Of a DNA stretch of 64,000 nt, positions 31,971-41,819 are shown piece after piece (the first letter of the stretch is position 1; each line of letters starts with the position of its first letter). Location of the stretch: positions 81,695,817-81,759,816 of the forward strand of contig OY757026.1 in the NCBI GenBank assembly GCA_963580285.1, given 5' to 3'. This DNA is from Lucinisca nassula. Taxonomy: Eukaryota; Mollusca; Bivalvia; Lucinida; Lucinidae. Position numbers and translations under genes: made by a program. The notes below the pieces were generated by a model. It did no database searches. It saw only the letters and a program-made list of their open reading frames with translations, and had not been told where the DNA came from.

Positions 31971-32490
31971 CAAGGATAAAACAGGTTTGACATTTCATGT
32001 GAATTGTCTGCCTTGCAAGGACAAAACAGATTTGACAAACAGATTTGACATTTCATGTGAATTGTCTGCCTTGCAAGGACAAAACAGATTTGACATTTCA
32101 TGTGAATTGTCTGCCTTGCAAGGACAAAACATATTTGACATTTCATCTGAATTGTCTGCCCAGCAAGACAAAACAAATTTGACATTTCATGTGAATTGTC
32201 TGCCTTGCAAGGACAAAACAGATTTGACATTTAATGTGAATTGTCTGCCTTGCAAGGACAAAACAGATTTGACATTTCATGTGAATTGTCTGCCCTGCAA
32301 GGACAAAACAGATTTGACATTTCATGTGAATTGTCTGGCTTGCAAGGACAAAACAGGTTTGACATTTCATGTGAATTGTCTGCCTTGCAAGGACAAAACA
32401 GATTTGACATTTCATGTGAATTGTCTGGCTTGCAAGGACAAAACAGGTTTGACATTTCATGTGAATTGTCTGCCCTGCAGGCAGACAATT
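31971..32490. repeat. 45-bp tandem repeat, about 11 units, open on both strands
   Basis: The unit holds TGTGAATTGTCTGCCTTGCA and GGACAAAACAGATTTGACA. Because 45 is divisible by three and no stop occurs, the plus strand reads a 15-residue repeat (NCLPCKDKTDLTFHV) and the minus strand another (MSNLFCPCKADNSHE). I treat it as a minisatellite, as there is no promoter, splice or domain support. Confidence 0.85.
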
Positions 32491-32869
32491 TACATAATAT
32501 GACAAACCTGATATCATTTGAAATGTCAACGAAACATGATTTTCACCAAGAAAAAATATCTGAAAATACCATCTGCTCCAGTTGTGCTTAGCACTTTTAG
32601 TGTTAAAATGTCTCATAAAGGTGTGAAAACTTCTGACACTTACATAGTGTTGTATGTGCATATGAGCTAAAAAAAGAACCTGAACACTGCCATTTAAGGC
32701 ACTTTTAAGCATTATGCTACTGTTATATGTATTATGGTAAAAGTTCATATATGCCAAGTGATGGTGTCTCTTTAACGTCACGTTTGTTGGGGTTTCTTTT
32801 TCCTCCCTTCATCTATATACCCGGTAACCCTTATTTCTGCCGCTGCAGCATAATCATGATTTCCGCCCT

Positions 32870-33040
32870 TTCATGTTGATAATTCTTCAACTAAGTTGAA
32901 CACTGTTTTTATATCTCTTCCTTAAGGGCTGTGTTGTAACATCCCAGAAACAACATTGATATATGAATATCAATTGGACCTTAGAGGATCGAACCTGCGA
33001 CCCCCGGTCTACAAGGAGCTTCATATATCGACTGTAATAC
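32870..33040 (-). repeat. tRNA-like SINE remnant
   Basis: On the minus strand CGGGGGTCGCAGGTTCGATCC provides a B-box motif after a plausible A-box stretch. The rest is not recognised. Confidence 0.35.
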
Positions 33041-33430
33041 GGCCACTTCTAACTCCCTTTGGACCGCTCCTACAATATTTCAAACACTAACAACCGCCAA
33101 TTTACAAACTCCCTTTGGGCATCTCCAACACTATTTCAAACACTAACAACCTCCAATTTACAACCTCCCTTTGGGCGTCTCCAACTCTATTTCAAACAGT
33201 AACCTCCAATTTACAAACTCCCTTTGGGCGTCTCCAACACTATTTCAAACAGTAACCACCAATTTACAAACTCCCTTTGGGTGTCTCCATGACTATTTCA
33301 AACAGTAACCTCCAATTTACAAACTCCCCTTGGGCGTCTCCAACACTATTTCAAACAGTAACCTCCAATTTACAAACTCCCTTTGGGCGTCTCCAACACT
33401 GCTTCAAACACGGACTCCCAATTTAAAAAA
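33040..33430. repeat. 53-56 bp minisatellite, about seven units
   Basis: ACTCCCTTTGGGCGTCTCC recurs at 53 or 56 bp spacing (33111, 33167, 33220, 33273 and on). Units differ by an ACTAACAACC versus AGTAACC variant. Confidence 0.85.
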
Positions 33431-33472
33431 ACAGACTATTTCTGGAGCTTCTTCTCTTCATCCTTGGTTTCT

Positions 33473-33665
33473 TTAACCCTTATCTTGCTGAATATTCATT
33501 TAAGCCACACCCATTTCTGTCTATCAACCAATCAAATTACTTGATGTAATTTATTGCTACAAATTCATAAACTGAATGCCAAACAGTGTAGATCCAGATC
33601 ATCTGATCTGGATCTACACTGTTTGCAAAGATAGGGGTTGTCGTGAACAGCAAGATAAGGGTTAA
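33473..33665. mobile_element. PB-A MITE copy 5
   Basis: TTAACCCTTATCTTGCTG and CAGCAAGATAAGGGTTAA are perfect ends. The GGCTTC part of the heart is deleted. Confidence 0.85.
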
Positions 33666-33737
33666 TACTTGAGAGTTCAAGAATGAGATACTATTGTTAA
33701 AACATGTAACCTTAAAAAATGAGGTCAACCCACATTA

Positions 33738-33990
33738 CATACTTTTTTTTCCGATCCAAAAAATGGCCATTTTTCTGATGAAAATTTATTATATTTGTCT
33801 TATTTATACCCCAAATATAGGTTGTTTGTGGTCATTAGAACTGCCTCATTGAGGCGGTTCTAACGAGTACCCACAACCTAGGTCTTGGAGCAGAAATAAG
33901 AAAAATAGTGTATACCCCTGTAAACCCCAGTTTTCTATATATATAAAGTGGGGTTTATTGGATGACCTTGTTTACTTGATGACCTGTTGT
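33738..33990. mobile_element. FB-D MITE copy
   Basis: GGCCATTTTTCTGATGAAAA, the heart GAACTGCCTCATTGAGGCGGTTC and AAAGTGGGGTTTATTGGATG identify it. Confidence 0.7.
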
Positions 33991-34060
33991 TCTTGATTTT
34001 CTACTCATTGGAAAACCGATCAAGAACATATCGCATCTACAAATCCTGGTAATAAACAGC

Positions 34061-34325
34061 CATGAAAACCCCACTCTTTACTGTAAAGAGAAAACTGGCA
34101 TTTACAGGGGTATACATTGTTTTTTGTTTATTTCTGCTCCAAGACATAGGTTGTGGGTACTCGTTAGAACCGTTTCAATGAGGCGATTCTAATTAGCATC
34201 CAAAATCTATGTTTGGAGCATTATTAAGAAGAAAAAAAAATATCACTAATTTTCATCAGAAAAAAAATAACTGTTTGGGAGATATTGAAGAATGTACATT
34301 GTCACACTGATGCATTATCACAATG
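34061..34325. mobile_element. FB-D MITE copy (inverse orientation)
   Basis: GGCATTTACAGGGGTATACA, a decayed heart GAACCGTTTCAATGAGGCGATTC and CACACTGATGCATTATCACA identify it. Confidence 0.7.
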
Positions 34326-34376
34326 AGAAGCGTATTTGCAATTTGCATTCCATTTAAAGATCCTTATGACAATGAA

Positions 34377-34602
34377 TTAACCCATATATGTCTAGCGGCC
34401 CTATTCTGGGAAATTAGCAAACAGTGGAGACCCAGATCAGATGCCGCATAACGCGGCATCTGATCTGGGTCTACACTGTTTGCTTAAAGAACATTCATTT
34501 TTGTGAAATTTGCCACAAAAACTAACCTGACGCCCCTAAAATTGGAAATGAACCACTCCAAACCTACTAGGTGGAAGATTCCATTGTCATATATGGGCTA
34601 AT
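34377..34602. mobile_element. PB-B MITE copy
   Basis: TTAACCCATATATGTC opens it. The heart is GATGCCGCATAACGCGGCATC. The right end ATATATGGGCTAA is degraded. Confidence 0.65.
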
Positions 34603-34921
34603 ATGTTTGTGAGTGAAGAGACTGAAGGCATTGTGACTCAGTTGTCAAAGGCATTGTGACTTCAGTTGTCAATGACTGATACTAAAAGGTTTATTATTGT
34701 TCGCCAAATCCGATTGGATGAATCATAATGTTCTCTCTATCCAATTGGATAATTCAACTTATTTATGTAAATCTGATTGGATGATTCAAATTATGAAATC
34801 CTGTAGGTCAACTCCGGTGAGACTGGCATATTTCCTTCTACATATCACTAAAATTATTATATTTTCTGTCACATATCACTATTTCACTAACACTATTATC
34901 ACACTGAAAATTTATTTTATT
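34603..34921 (-). other. 3' flank of the receptor gene
   Basis: AATAAA hexamers on the minus strand occur at 34911-34916 (6 bp after the stop) and 34690-34695. The second is the more plausible poly(A) signal. Nothing else is recognised. Confidence 0.35.
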
Positions 34922-35220
34922 CTAAATCGTCGATTCAACGTTTGAGCAATTAGTTGAATTTGGATCAGAGACTAACAATGGCCGCCTTTCCCGCACTAAT
35001 TTATCCGGGTCATTGTAATAGTCTGCTAATTTTTTGGGCTTTGGGGCTACCTTGGGTTTTACCTTTTTATTAGTCAAATTATTTTCACTAGGCTTTCTGT
35101 CATTGTCACCTTCAAAGTATTCAGGATTTTCAAAAACACTGGGTACTGTACCTATGTCATTATATTGCTCTAGAGGGGTGGGTGGGGCTGGAGGCATTTG
35201 TTTTTCATTGAGATAATAGT
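34922..35220 (-). CDS. EGFR/ErbB-like receptor tyrosine kinase, terminal exon
   Basis: It encodes the end of the cytoplasmic tail of an epidermal-growth-factor-receptor family kinase, where phosphotyrosines recruit adaptors. The acceptor is TTTTTCAG at 35221-35222, and phase 1 joins the G of the previous exon to give DYYLNEK. Visible motifs are YLN (a Grb2-type pYxN site), proline-rich PPAPPTP, ENPEY (an NPxY PTB-docking motif typical of ErbB tails), a basic KKVKPKVAPKPKK segment and YYNDPD. The stop is TAG at 34922-34924. With the three upstream exons the frame closes at 269 codons plus stop. Family assignment rests mainly on the 45830 exon. Confidence 0.82.
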
Positions 35221-35298
35221 CTGAAAAACAGAAGAAAAACATTGTTAGAATCATATCAAGCCAACACATTACAAAAACTCACCTAAATCAAATAATTA

Positions 35299-35505
35299 CA
35301 GTAAAATTCCTATATTAAGACCATCTTTGGGACTGTTCAAAAGTGGTCTTTTAAGACCACTTTTGAACAGTCTCAAAGGTGGTCTCTGAGCAGATGACGA
35401 TGTATGCTGAAAACACTAAGAAAGAATAACTGAAACTTTCTAATTAAGCTTTTCAAAGCAGAATTAGCCTCGATTTTTGGTGGTCTTAATAGCGGAATTT
35501 TACTG
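35299..35505. mobile_element. TA-E MITE copy 4, in the last receptor intron
   Basis: TA-CAGTAAAATTCCTATATT and GCGGAATTTTACTG bound it. The heart is AAAAGTGGTC-TTTT-AAGACCACTTTT. Confidence 0.75.
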
Positions 35506-35508
35506 CAT

Positions 35509-35655
35509 ATTGAAAATTTTATCACCAAAAAATGAAGAATTCTGATATTTTTTTATATTTCTGCACAAAACATAGATTGTGGATTCTCTTTAGAACTGCC
35601 TCGGTGAGGCAGTTCTAACGAGTAACCACAATCTATGTTTAAGAGCAGAAATAAA
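35509..35655. mobile_element. Left half of FB-C MITE
   Basis: TTTTATCACCAAAAAATGAA and the heart GAACTGCCTCGGTGAGGCAGTTC are present. It is cut at GAGCAGAAATAAAA by the H5 fragment. Confidence 0.6.
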
Positions 35656-35751
35656 ACAAGATGTGTTTGTGAAACACTGATGCCCCTGGACAGGGCATGT
35701 TAAATATGAAAGCAGTATCGATAAGCAATCGAAAGGTATGGTCATTTCAAG
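35656..35751 (+). mobile_element. Helentron-like 5' fragment (H5)
   Basis: CAAGATGTGTTTGTGAAACAC followed by GATGCCCCTGGACAGGGCATG equals the 5' end of the element at 49318. The rest is missing. Confidence 0.6.
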
Positions 35752-35894
35752 CTTCTAAAAGCCATCTGATCTGAATCTACACTGTTTGCTATACAAGTTG
35801 TGGATCTGACAATACATTGCATCAAGTAATTTGACGGGTTGACAGTCAGCAATGGGTGTAGCTAAGTCATTTTATTCAACAGAATAAGAGTTAA
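35752..35894. mobile_element. PB-A MITE, right half
   Basis: It begins within the heart (AAGCCATCTGATCTG), continues with ATTGCATCAAGTAATTTGA and ends AATAAGAGTTAA. Confidence 0.65.
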
Positions 35895-35899
35895 GTTAT

Positions 35900-37220
35900 C
35901 TCACCTTTATTATTTTCTAACTCTAGGTATGCTTTAGGATTATAGGATTTGGGTTGTAGACAGTTGTCCTCAATCAGTGGCAACTGTATAACTGGTTCTG
36001 GTGAGAAGATTCTCATTTATTTTCAACCCACTTTTGTCATTCTGTTACTCACTGTAATATTTTCTAACTCAAGGTATTCACCCTTATTATTTCTAACCTA
36101 GTGTATGCTTTAGGATTAGAGGCCTTGTGTTGTAGACAGTTGTCCTCGTCCAGTAGCAGCTGTATAACTCATCAATCTGTAACTCGACATTGTTATTTTC
36201 TAACTAAAGATAATTGATATGCTTTAGGATTACAGGATTTGGGTTGTAGACTGTTGTCCTCATCAAGTGGCAACTGTACAACTCATCATTCTGTAAATCA
36301 CTTTATTATTTTCTAACTCAAGGAATGCTTCAGTATTAGAGGACTTGGGTTGTAGACTCTTGTCCTCATCCAGTGGCAACTATATAACTGGTTCTTGTCC
36401 AAGATTCTCATTTACTTTCAACTCACTTTTGTATCTTCCAACTCACCTTCGTCATTCTGTAACTCACCTTTATAATTTTCTAACTCAAGGGGTGCCTAAG
36501 GATTAAAGGACTTGTGTTGTAGACAGTTGTACTCATCCAGTGGCAACTGTTTAACCCATAACTAAGGAAATTCTATAACTCACCTTTATTATTTTCTAAC
36601 TCAATTTTTGCTTTAAGATTAGAGGATATGGGTTGTAGACAGTTGTCCTATTTTCAACTCACTTTTGTATCTTCTAATTCACCTTCGTCATTCTGAAACT
36701 CACCTTTATAATTTTCTAACTCAAGCTGTGCCTTAGGATTAAAGGACTTGGGTTGTAGACAGTTGTCCTATCCAGTGGCAACTGAATAACTCATCACTTA
36801 GGAAATTCTGTAACTCACCTTTATTATTTTCTAACTCAATTTTGCTTTAGGATTAGCGGACATGGGTTGTAGAAAGCTGTCCTCATCCAGTGGCAACTGT
36901 ATAACTGGTTCCTGTCAGGAGAGTTTCATTTATTTTCAACCCACTTTTGTCATTCTATAACTCACCTTTAATAATTTATAACTCAAGGTATGCCTTAGAA
37001 TTAGTGGACTTGAAATGTAGACAGCTGTCCTCATCCAATGGCAGCTGTATAACTTATCATTCTGTAACTCACCTTTATTATTTTCTTACTCAAAGTTTGC
37101 CTTGGGTCATTCTGTAACTCACTTTTATTATTTTCTAATTTAAGGTATGCTTGTGGATTAGAGGACTTGAGTTGTAGACAGTTGTCCTCATCCAGTGGCA
37201 AATGTATTACTCATTATTCT
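35900..37220 (-). repeat. Array of about ten decayed copies of the penultimate receptor exon
   Basis: Units start near 35903, 36080, 36190, 36300, 36468, 36585, 36705, 36818, 36960, 37070 (partial) and 37111, spaced about 110-160 bp. Each repeats the 3' half of exon 37230-37382 plus its splice donor and some intron. Shared signatures are CTTTATTATTTTCTAACTC (AATAATAAAG|GTGAG on the gene strand) and TTGTAGACAGTTGTCCTCAT. Where the real exon encodes DEDDYLQP, most units encode D-N-C: the tyrosine codon TAT is TGT. The units at about 35903-36005 and 37130-37215 remain open across the motif. The one at about 36841 is frameshifted. None has a clear acceptor. Confidence 0.85.
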
Positions 37221-37229
37221 GCAACTCAC

Positions 37230-37382
37230 CTTTATTATTTTCTAACTCCAGGTATGCCTTAGGATTAGAGGACTTGGGTTGTAGATAGTCGTCCTCATCC
37301 AGTGGCAACTGTATAACTGGTTCTTGGCGGAGACTGCTCCTTGGCGGAGACCCTCGTAATACAATGCCACCGTCTGGCTCAT
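37230..37382 (-). CDS. EGFR/ErbB-like receptor, penultimate exon
   Basis: The 153-bp exon is bounded by CTGTTACAG|AT and AAAG|GTGAGT, both phase 1. It encodes DEPDGGIVLRGSP, then LDEDDYLQPKSSNPKAYLELE. The acidic-Y-L-Q-P motif echoes EADEYLQPQ in the 45830 exon, so the tail has two such sites. YLEL is a further tyrosine motif. It is the source, or a sister, of the degenerate array immediately downstream on the gene strand. Confidence 0.82.
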
Positions 37383-37417
37383 CTGTAACAGGGAACGGAG
37401 GCAAAGTCAGAACAAAA

Positions 37418-37510
37418 TTAACCCATTTTGTAACCTGACACCCCTAAATTTTGGAATGGACATCTGCTCTATATAAGGAGGAAGATTCCATTTGGTACAA
37501 AAAGGGTTAA
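37418..37510. mobile_element. PB-B internal-deletion derivative, 93 bp
   Basis: Both TTAA ends and both arms (TTAACCCATTTTG and CAAAAAGGGTTAA) are present, but the palindromic heart is missing. So the heart is not needed for the element's persistence. Confidence 0.7.
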
Positions 37511-37536
37511 TGGAAGTGTAGAAACAGAAGAATATA

Positions 37537-37689
37537 TGAATCTGATATGGGGTTCTGTTGTAGATGAGCGTTTCCAACCCGAGGGATGACCGTGCTGAGC
37601 GGAACCGAGGCTACGCCGAGGTTCCGCTCAGCACGGTCATCCCGAGGGTTGGAAACGCCCATCTACAACAGAACCCCATATTGGATTCT
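37537..37689. repeat. Near-perfect foldback of about 150 bp in a receptor intron
   Basis: Arms of about 65-70 bp: GATATGGGGTTCTGTTGTAG pairs with CTACAACAGAACCCCATATT, and GGGATGACCGTGCTGAGCGG with CCGCTCAGCACGGTCATCCC. The loop lies around GAGGCTACGCCGAG. It lies 160 bp upstream of exon 37382 on the gene strand, so the pre-mRNA could form a long stem there. Confidence 0.8.
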
Positions 37690-38139
37690 TTTTCTTGCAC
37701 AACACCTCCGGTTAGTTTTGACAGCTCGCACATGTATATTGTTTACAAAATAAAAGTAGTGCGGACGTAGTTCCGACAGTTGAATAGAATTGAAGCGCAT
37801 TTATGTTAGTTGCCTGGGTCGGAACACCAGGGTCAGAACATAAATTTCTAACCCTGGGTAAAATCACGGATTTCCTTGTCTGGTGTGCAAGAAATAACAA
37901 TATTCTCCCCTCTGTCATTACCTGCTGCAAGGACTGCAGGCCTTGCCCAACTGAAAGCCAATATCAGTTGAACGCCCAAGTGACGCAAGATACACATTAC
38001 CTTGGCCTCACCCAATTAACCCCATTGAAAAGCTTTTATGCTAAGTAACTTTGGGCTGATACATAAACAATCAACAAAAAAGTATGATAAAGTTAGTCTT
38101 GAAGTTGAATCTCATAAGGCAGAAAAAATATAACGGGTA

Positions 38140-38575
38140 CTGTAAAATCGTAAAAATTCGGATACCTTGAGGAATTGCTGCAATTCTCCTAAAATTTTAA
38201 CCCTTCTCTTGCTGAATATTCAGTTTAGCCACACCCACTTCAAACTTTGAACCAATCAGATTACTTGATGTAATTTATTCTTACAAATTCATAAATTGAA
38301 TGTCAAACAGTGTAGATCCTGATCAGATGGCTTCTTCAGAAGCCATCTGATCTGGATCTACACTGTTTCCAAAGATAGGGGTTGTCGTGAACAGCAGGAT
38401 AAGGGTTAACAAATTTGTTCCATGATCCAGCAAGGAGTCCAAAGGTGCAGACAGAATGACAAGCAGTATATACCCTGATCAGACTGCTCCTTCAGGAGCT
38501 GATTGAGCAGTCTGGTCTGGGTATGAACTGTTTGCTTAGGCCTGTCTACCCCAATACTTAGGATCATTACAGTAA
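38140..38575. mobile_element. GC-F repeat copy, interrupted by PB-A
   Basis: AATTCTCCTAAAATTTTAA precedes and CAAATTTGTTCCATGATCCAG follows the PB-A insertion. Unbroken copies show the same junction continuous. The heart is GATCAGACTGCTCCTTCAGG. Confidence 0.65.
38197..38409. mobile_element. PB-A MITE copy 6, nested in GC-F
   Basis: TTAACCCTTCTCTTGCTG and CAGGATAAGGGTTAA are the ends. The host sequence shows TTAA as the target. Confidence 0.85.
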
Positions 38576-38582
38576 ACCATTT

Positions 38583-38873
38583 GTTTGTTTGATTTGAGGT
38601 TTAACGTCCCCGTCAACACTGCAAAGGTCATTGTGGAGACGTTGCTTCCAATTTTGTGGGACTTTTACCCGACATTAAGATGAAATGACATCTCAAGCCC
38701 TGTCGCCCAATGAAGCCAATAGGGTTTATTAGCATGGACGGTCCGCCTGGACAGGCTTAGATCCTCTGAGCGGTTTACCAGTACTAGTGTGCGGGCCAGA
38801 TTCAGCTCTGCATGGAAGCATCATGCAGCCCATATATTTCTTGAAGCCCCTATGGGTGGGGGCGGTACAGTAA
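38583..38873 (-). mobile_element. S1 SINE-like copy
   Basis: GATTTGAGGTTTAACGTCCC to GAAGCCCCTATGGGTGGGGGC is the whole reverse element, with a small deletion near ATGGACGGTCCGCC. Confidence 0.8.
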
Positions 38874-38874
38874 A

Positions 38875-39305
38875 CCATATGCCATAACTTCTTGAAGAGT
38901 GTGCTTAAACTGTAAGTCAGAAGCCCTGTGAAAAGCCCTGGGAAAGGCCTGTGACATTTACTTGTTTGGCTCCCTTTTGACTGCTCTCTAACATCTATGT
39001 GGCAATACTGGAGCTCAAACTAACAGCCTCTTGTTAAAGTATGGTGATATAGAATCGGATGACACTAACAGTGTGACATGGGATTTGTGTTTGGGCCTTG
39101 GGCCAATACAGCAGACCTTGGACCTGTAACAGGGCCAATACGAAATTACTTGGTCAATGACAATTTTATTTATTAACTTCAATTCAGAGACATATTGGCC
39201 CTCTTTTTCCGTACTGGCCCTCCTTTTCTCATACTAGCCCTCTTTTCCCTAATTTGGCCCTGAGTCTTCCTCAGTTTTGGCTATATAAATGCCAGACTAT
39301 TGTGG
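38875..39305. other. Intronic stretch without recognised features
   Basis: A short run of GGCCCT-TTTTC repeats occurs near 39190-39255. Nothing else is recognised. Confidence 0.4.
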
Positions 39306-39309
39306 TTGA

Positions 39310-39522
39310 TTAACTCTTATCATGCTGTTCACGACAACCCCTATCTTTGGAAACAGTGTAGATCCAGATCAGATGGCTTCTGAAGAAGCCATCTGATCAG
39401 GATCTACACTGTTTGGCATTCAGTTTATGAATTTGTAGCAATAAATTACATCAAGTAATTTGATTGGTTGATAGACAGAAATGGGTGTGGCTTAAATGAA
39501 TATTCAGCAAGATAAGGGTTAA
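39310..39522. mobile_element. PB-A MITE copy 7
   Basis: TTAACTCTTATCATGCTG and CAGCAAGATAAGGGTTAA are the ends, with an intact GATGGCTTCTGAAGAAGCCA heart. Confidence 0.85.
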
Positions 39523-39549
39523 TCATTTGTGATAATTTTTGTCAATTCT

Positions 39550-39640
39550 CAATAAAAGCCAATGATGTGGGTATTCATTAGAGCCGCCTCGTAGAGGCGG
39601 TTCTAATAAAAACTCACAGCACAGGTTTATATAAAGAAAT
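39550..39640. repeat. Short hairpin with the FB heart
   Basis: TGTGGGTATTCATTAGAGCC GCC-TCG pairs with CGAGGCGGTTCTAATAA. It lacks the outer arms of FB-C and FB-D. Confidence 0.5.
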
Positions 39641-39701
39641 TAGAATGATTCTTCGATAATCATCAACTACCCCTATATCTATTGCTATGAGTCTATTTTA
39701 C

Positions 39702-39900
39702 CTAAGCCTTGCTTTCCTTTGATGTATTTTACTGGATCTGAGCTATATCTGCCATTTATACTGTCACCACGGTAACGATTCTTTGGTGTCATGTCATTAT
39801 GTTGCCGTGCTGCGGCCGATTCAAGATGACCGTAACGTTTGTCTCGTATCAAGCGTTGTGGCTGTTCTTTATTTGAGGCTCCCGGACTTAAAAGAGGCAT
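39702..39900 (-). CDS. EGFR/ErbB-like receptor, tail exon
   Basis: The 199-bp exon is bounded by TTTTCTTTTCAG|ATG and TTAG|GTAAAA (phase 0 in, phase 1 out). It encodes MPLLSPGASNKEQ, resembling the PLLSSLSATSN stretch of vertebrate EGFR after its EYLIPQ motif, and NGRYSSDPV, matching the conserved RYSSDP element. It is rich in Arg and Asn, without membrane segments, as expected for a disordered tail. The 65-bp satellite begins only 60 bp or so upstream of its acceptor. Confidence 0.83.
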
Positions 39901-39962
39901 CTGAAAAGAAAACGGGAAAACAAGTTAGCCCCATTACAAGAAAATCTGTATTTAGGGTTTAC

Positions 39963-41687
39963 AACCAGGGTCCAGTTGTTCAAGCATTGTTAGGTTAATA
40001 AGCTTGTTAGTGGTCAAAATGTTATGTGTTCTGGGCCAAGTTGTTCAAGCATTGTTAGGTTAATGAGCTTGTTAGTGGTCAAAATGTTATGTGTTCTAGG
40101 CCAAGTTGTTCAAACATTGTTAGGTTAATGAGCTTGTTAGTGGTCAAAATGTTATGTGTTCTAGGCCAAGTTGTTCAAACATTGTTAGGTTAATGAGCTT
40201 GTTAGTGGTCAAAATGTTATGTGTTCTAGGCCAAGTTGTTCAAACATTGTTAGGTTAATGAGCTTGTTAGTGGTCAAAATGTTATGTGTTCTGGGCCAAG
40301 TTGTTCAAGCATTGTTAGGTTAATGAGCTTGTTAGTGGTCAAAATGTTATGTGTTCTGGGCCAAGATGTTCAAGCATTGTTAGGTTAATGAGCTTGTTAG
40401 TGGTCAAAATGTTATGTGTTCTAGGCCAAGTTGTTCAAACATTGTTAGGTTAATGAGCTTGTTAGTGGTCAAAATGTTATGTGTTCTAGGCCAAGTTGTT
40501 CAAACATTGTTAGGTTAATGAGCTTGTTAGTGGTCAAAATGTTATGTGTTCTAGGCCAAGTTGTTCAAACATTGTTAGGTTAATGAGCTTGTTAGTGGTC
40601 AAAATGTTATGTGTTCTGGGCCAAGTTGTTCAAGCATTGTTAGGTTAATGAGCTTGTTAGTGGTCAAAATGTTATGTGTTCTGGGCCAAGTTGTTCAAGC
40701 ATTGTTAGGTTAATGAGCTTGTTAGTGGTCAAAATGTTATGTGTTCTGGGCCAAGATGTTCAAGCATTGTTAGGTTAATGAGCTTGTTAGTGGTCAAAAT
40801 GTTATGTGTTCTGGGCCAAGATGTTCAAGCATTGTTAGGTTAATGAGCTTGTTAGTGGTCAAAATGTTATGTGTTCTGGGCCAAGATGTTCAAAGCATTG
40901 TTAGGTTAATGAGCTTGTTAGTGGTCAAAATGTTATGTGTTCTAGGCCAAGTTGTTCAAGCATTGTTAGGTTAATGAGCTTGTTAGTGGTCAAAATGTTA
41001 TGTGTTCTGGGCCAAGATGTTCAAGCATTGTTAGGTTAATGAGCTTGTTAGTGGTCAAAATGTTATGTGTTCTGGGCCAAGTTGTTCAAGCATTGTTAGG
41101 TTAATGAGCTTGTTAGTGGTCAAAATATTATGTGTTCTGGGCCAAGTTGTTCAAGCATTGTTAGGTTAATGAGCTTGTTAGTGGTCAAAATGTTATGTGT
41201 TCTGGGCCAAGTTGTTCAAGCATTGTTAGGTTAATGAGCTTGTTAGTGGTCAAAATATTATGTGTTCTGGGCCAAGATGTTCAAGCATTGTTAGGTTAAT
41301 GAGCTTGTTAGTGGTCAAAATGTTATGTGTTCTGGGCCAAGTTGTTCAAAGCATTGTTAGGTTAATGAGCTTGTTAGTGGTCAAAATGTTATGTGTTCTG
41401 GGCCAAATTTTTTTAAGCATTGTTAGGTTAATGAGCTTGTTAGTGGTCAAAATATTATGTGTTCTGGGCCAAGTTGTTCAAGCATTGTTAGGTTAATGAG
41501 CTTGTTAGTGGTCAAAATGTTATGTGTTCTGGGCCAAATTTTTCAAGCATTGTTAGGTTAATGAGCTTGTTAGTGGTCAAAATATTATGTGTTCTGGGCC
41601 AAGTTGTTCAAGCATTGTTAGGTTAATGAGCTTGTTAGTGGTCAAAATGTTATGTGTTCTAGGCCAAGTTGTTCAGAATCAGAATCA
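39963..41687. repeat. 65-bp satellite array, about 26 units, in a receptor intron
   Basis: The unit reads GGCCAAGTTGTTCAAGCATT, GTTAGGTTAATGAGCTTGTT, AGTGGTCAAAATGTTATGTG, TTCT. Spacing is exactly 65 (40036, 40101, 40166 and on). Variants (AAACATT/AAGCATT, CTAGG/CTGGG, GTTG/GATG) are shared between neighbouring units, indicating recent higher-order amplification. The unit resembles the end of the F8 MITE (GGCCAGTTGTTCAAAGCATC). Confidence 0.92.
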
Positions 41688-41819
41688 GAATTGTTACTGG
41701 TGACACATCAAATGACATTCATACACCAGGACCTGTTATGTGGGAAGTTAGTCCCTAGCTCTAACCAAAGAGGTAAATTTAGCTACAAAATCATCAGCAC
41801 CTTCAGCTGTCGAAATAAT

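Noticed and set aside
31877..32781. Long overlapping open frames on both strands as protein genes
   Set aside because: They are produced by the 45-bp repeat, whose period is divisible by three. There are no domains, splice sites or promoter signals.
39963..41687. CRISPR-like regular array
   Set aside because: The units are contiguous 65-bp tandem repeats without unique spacers, in an animal intron, with no cas genes.
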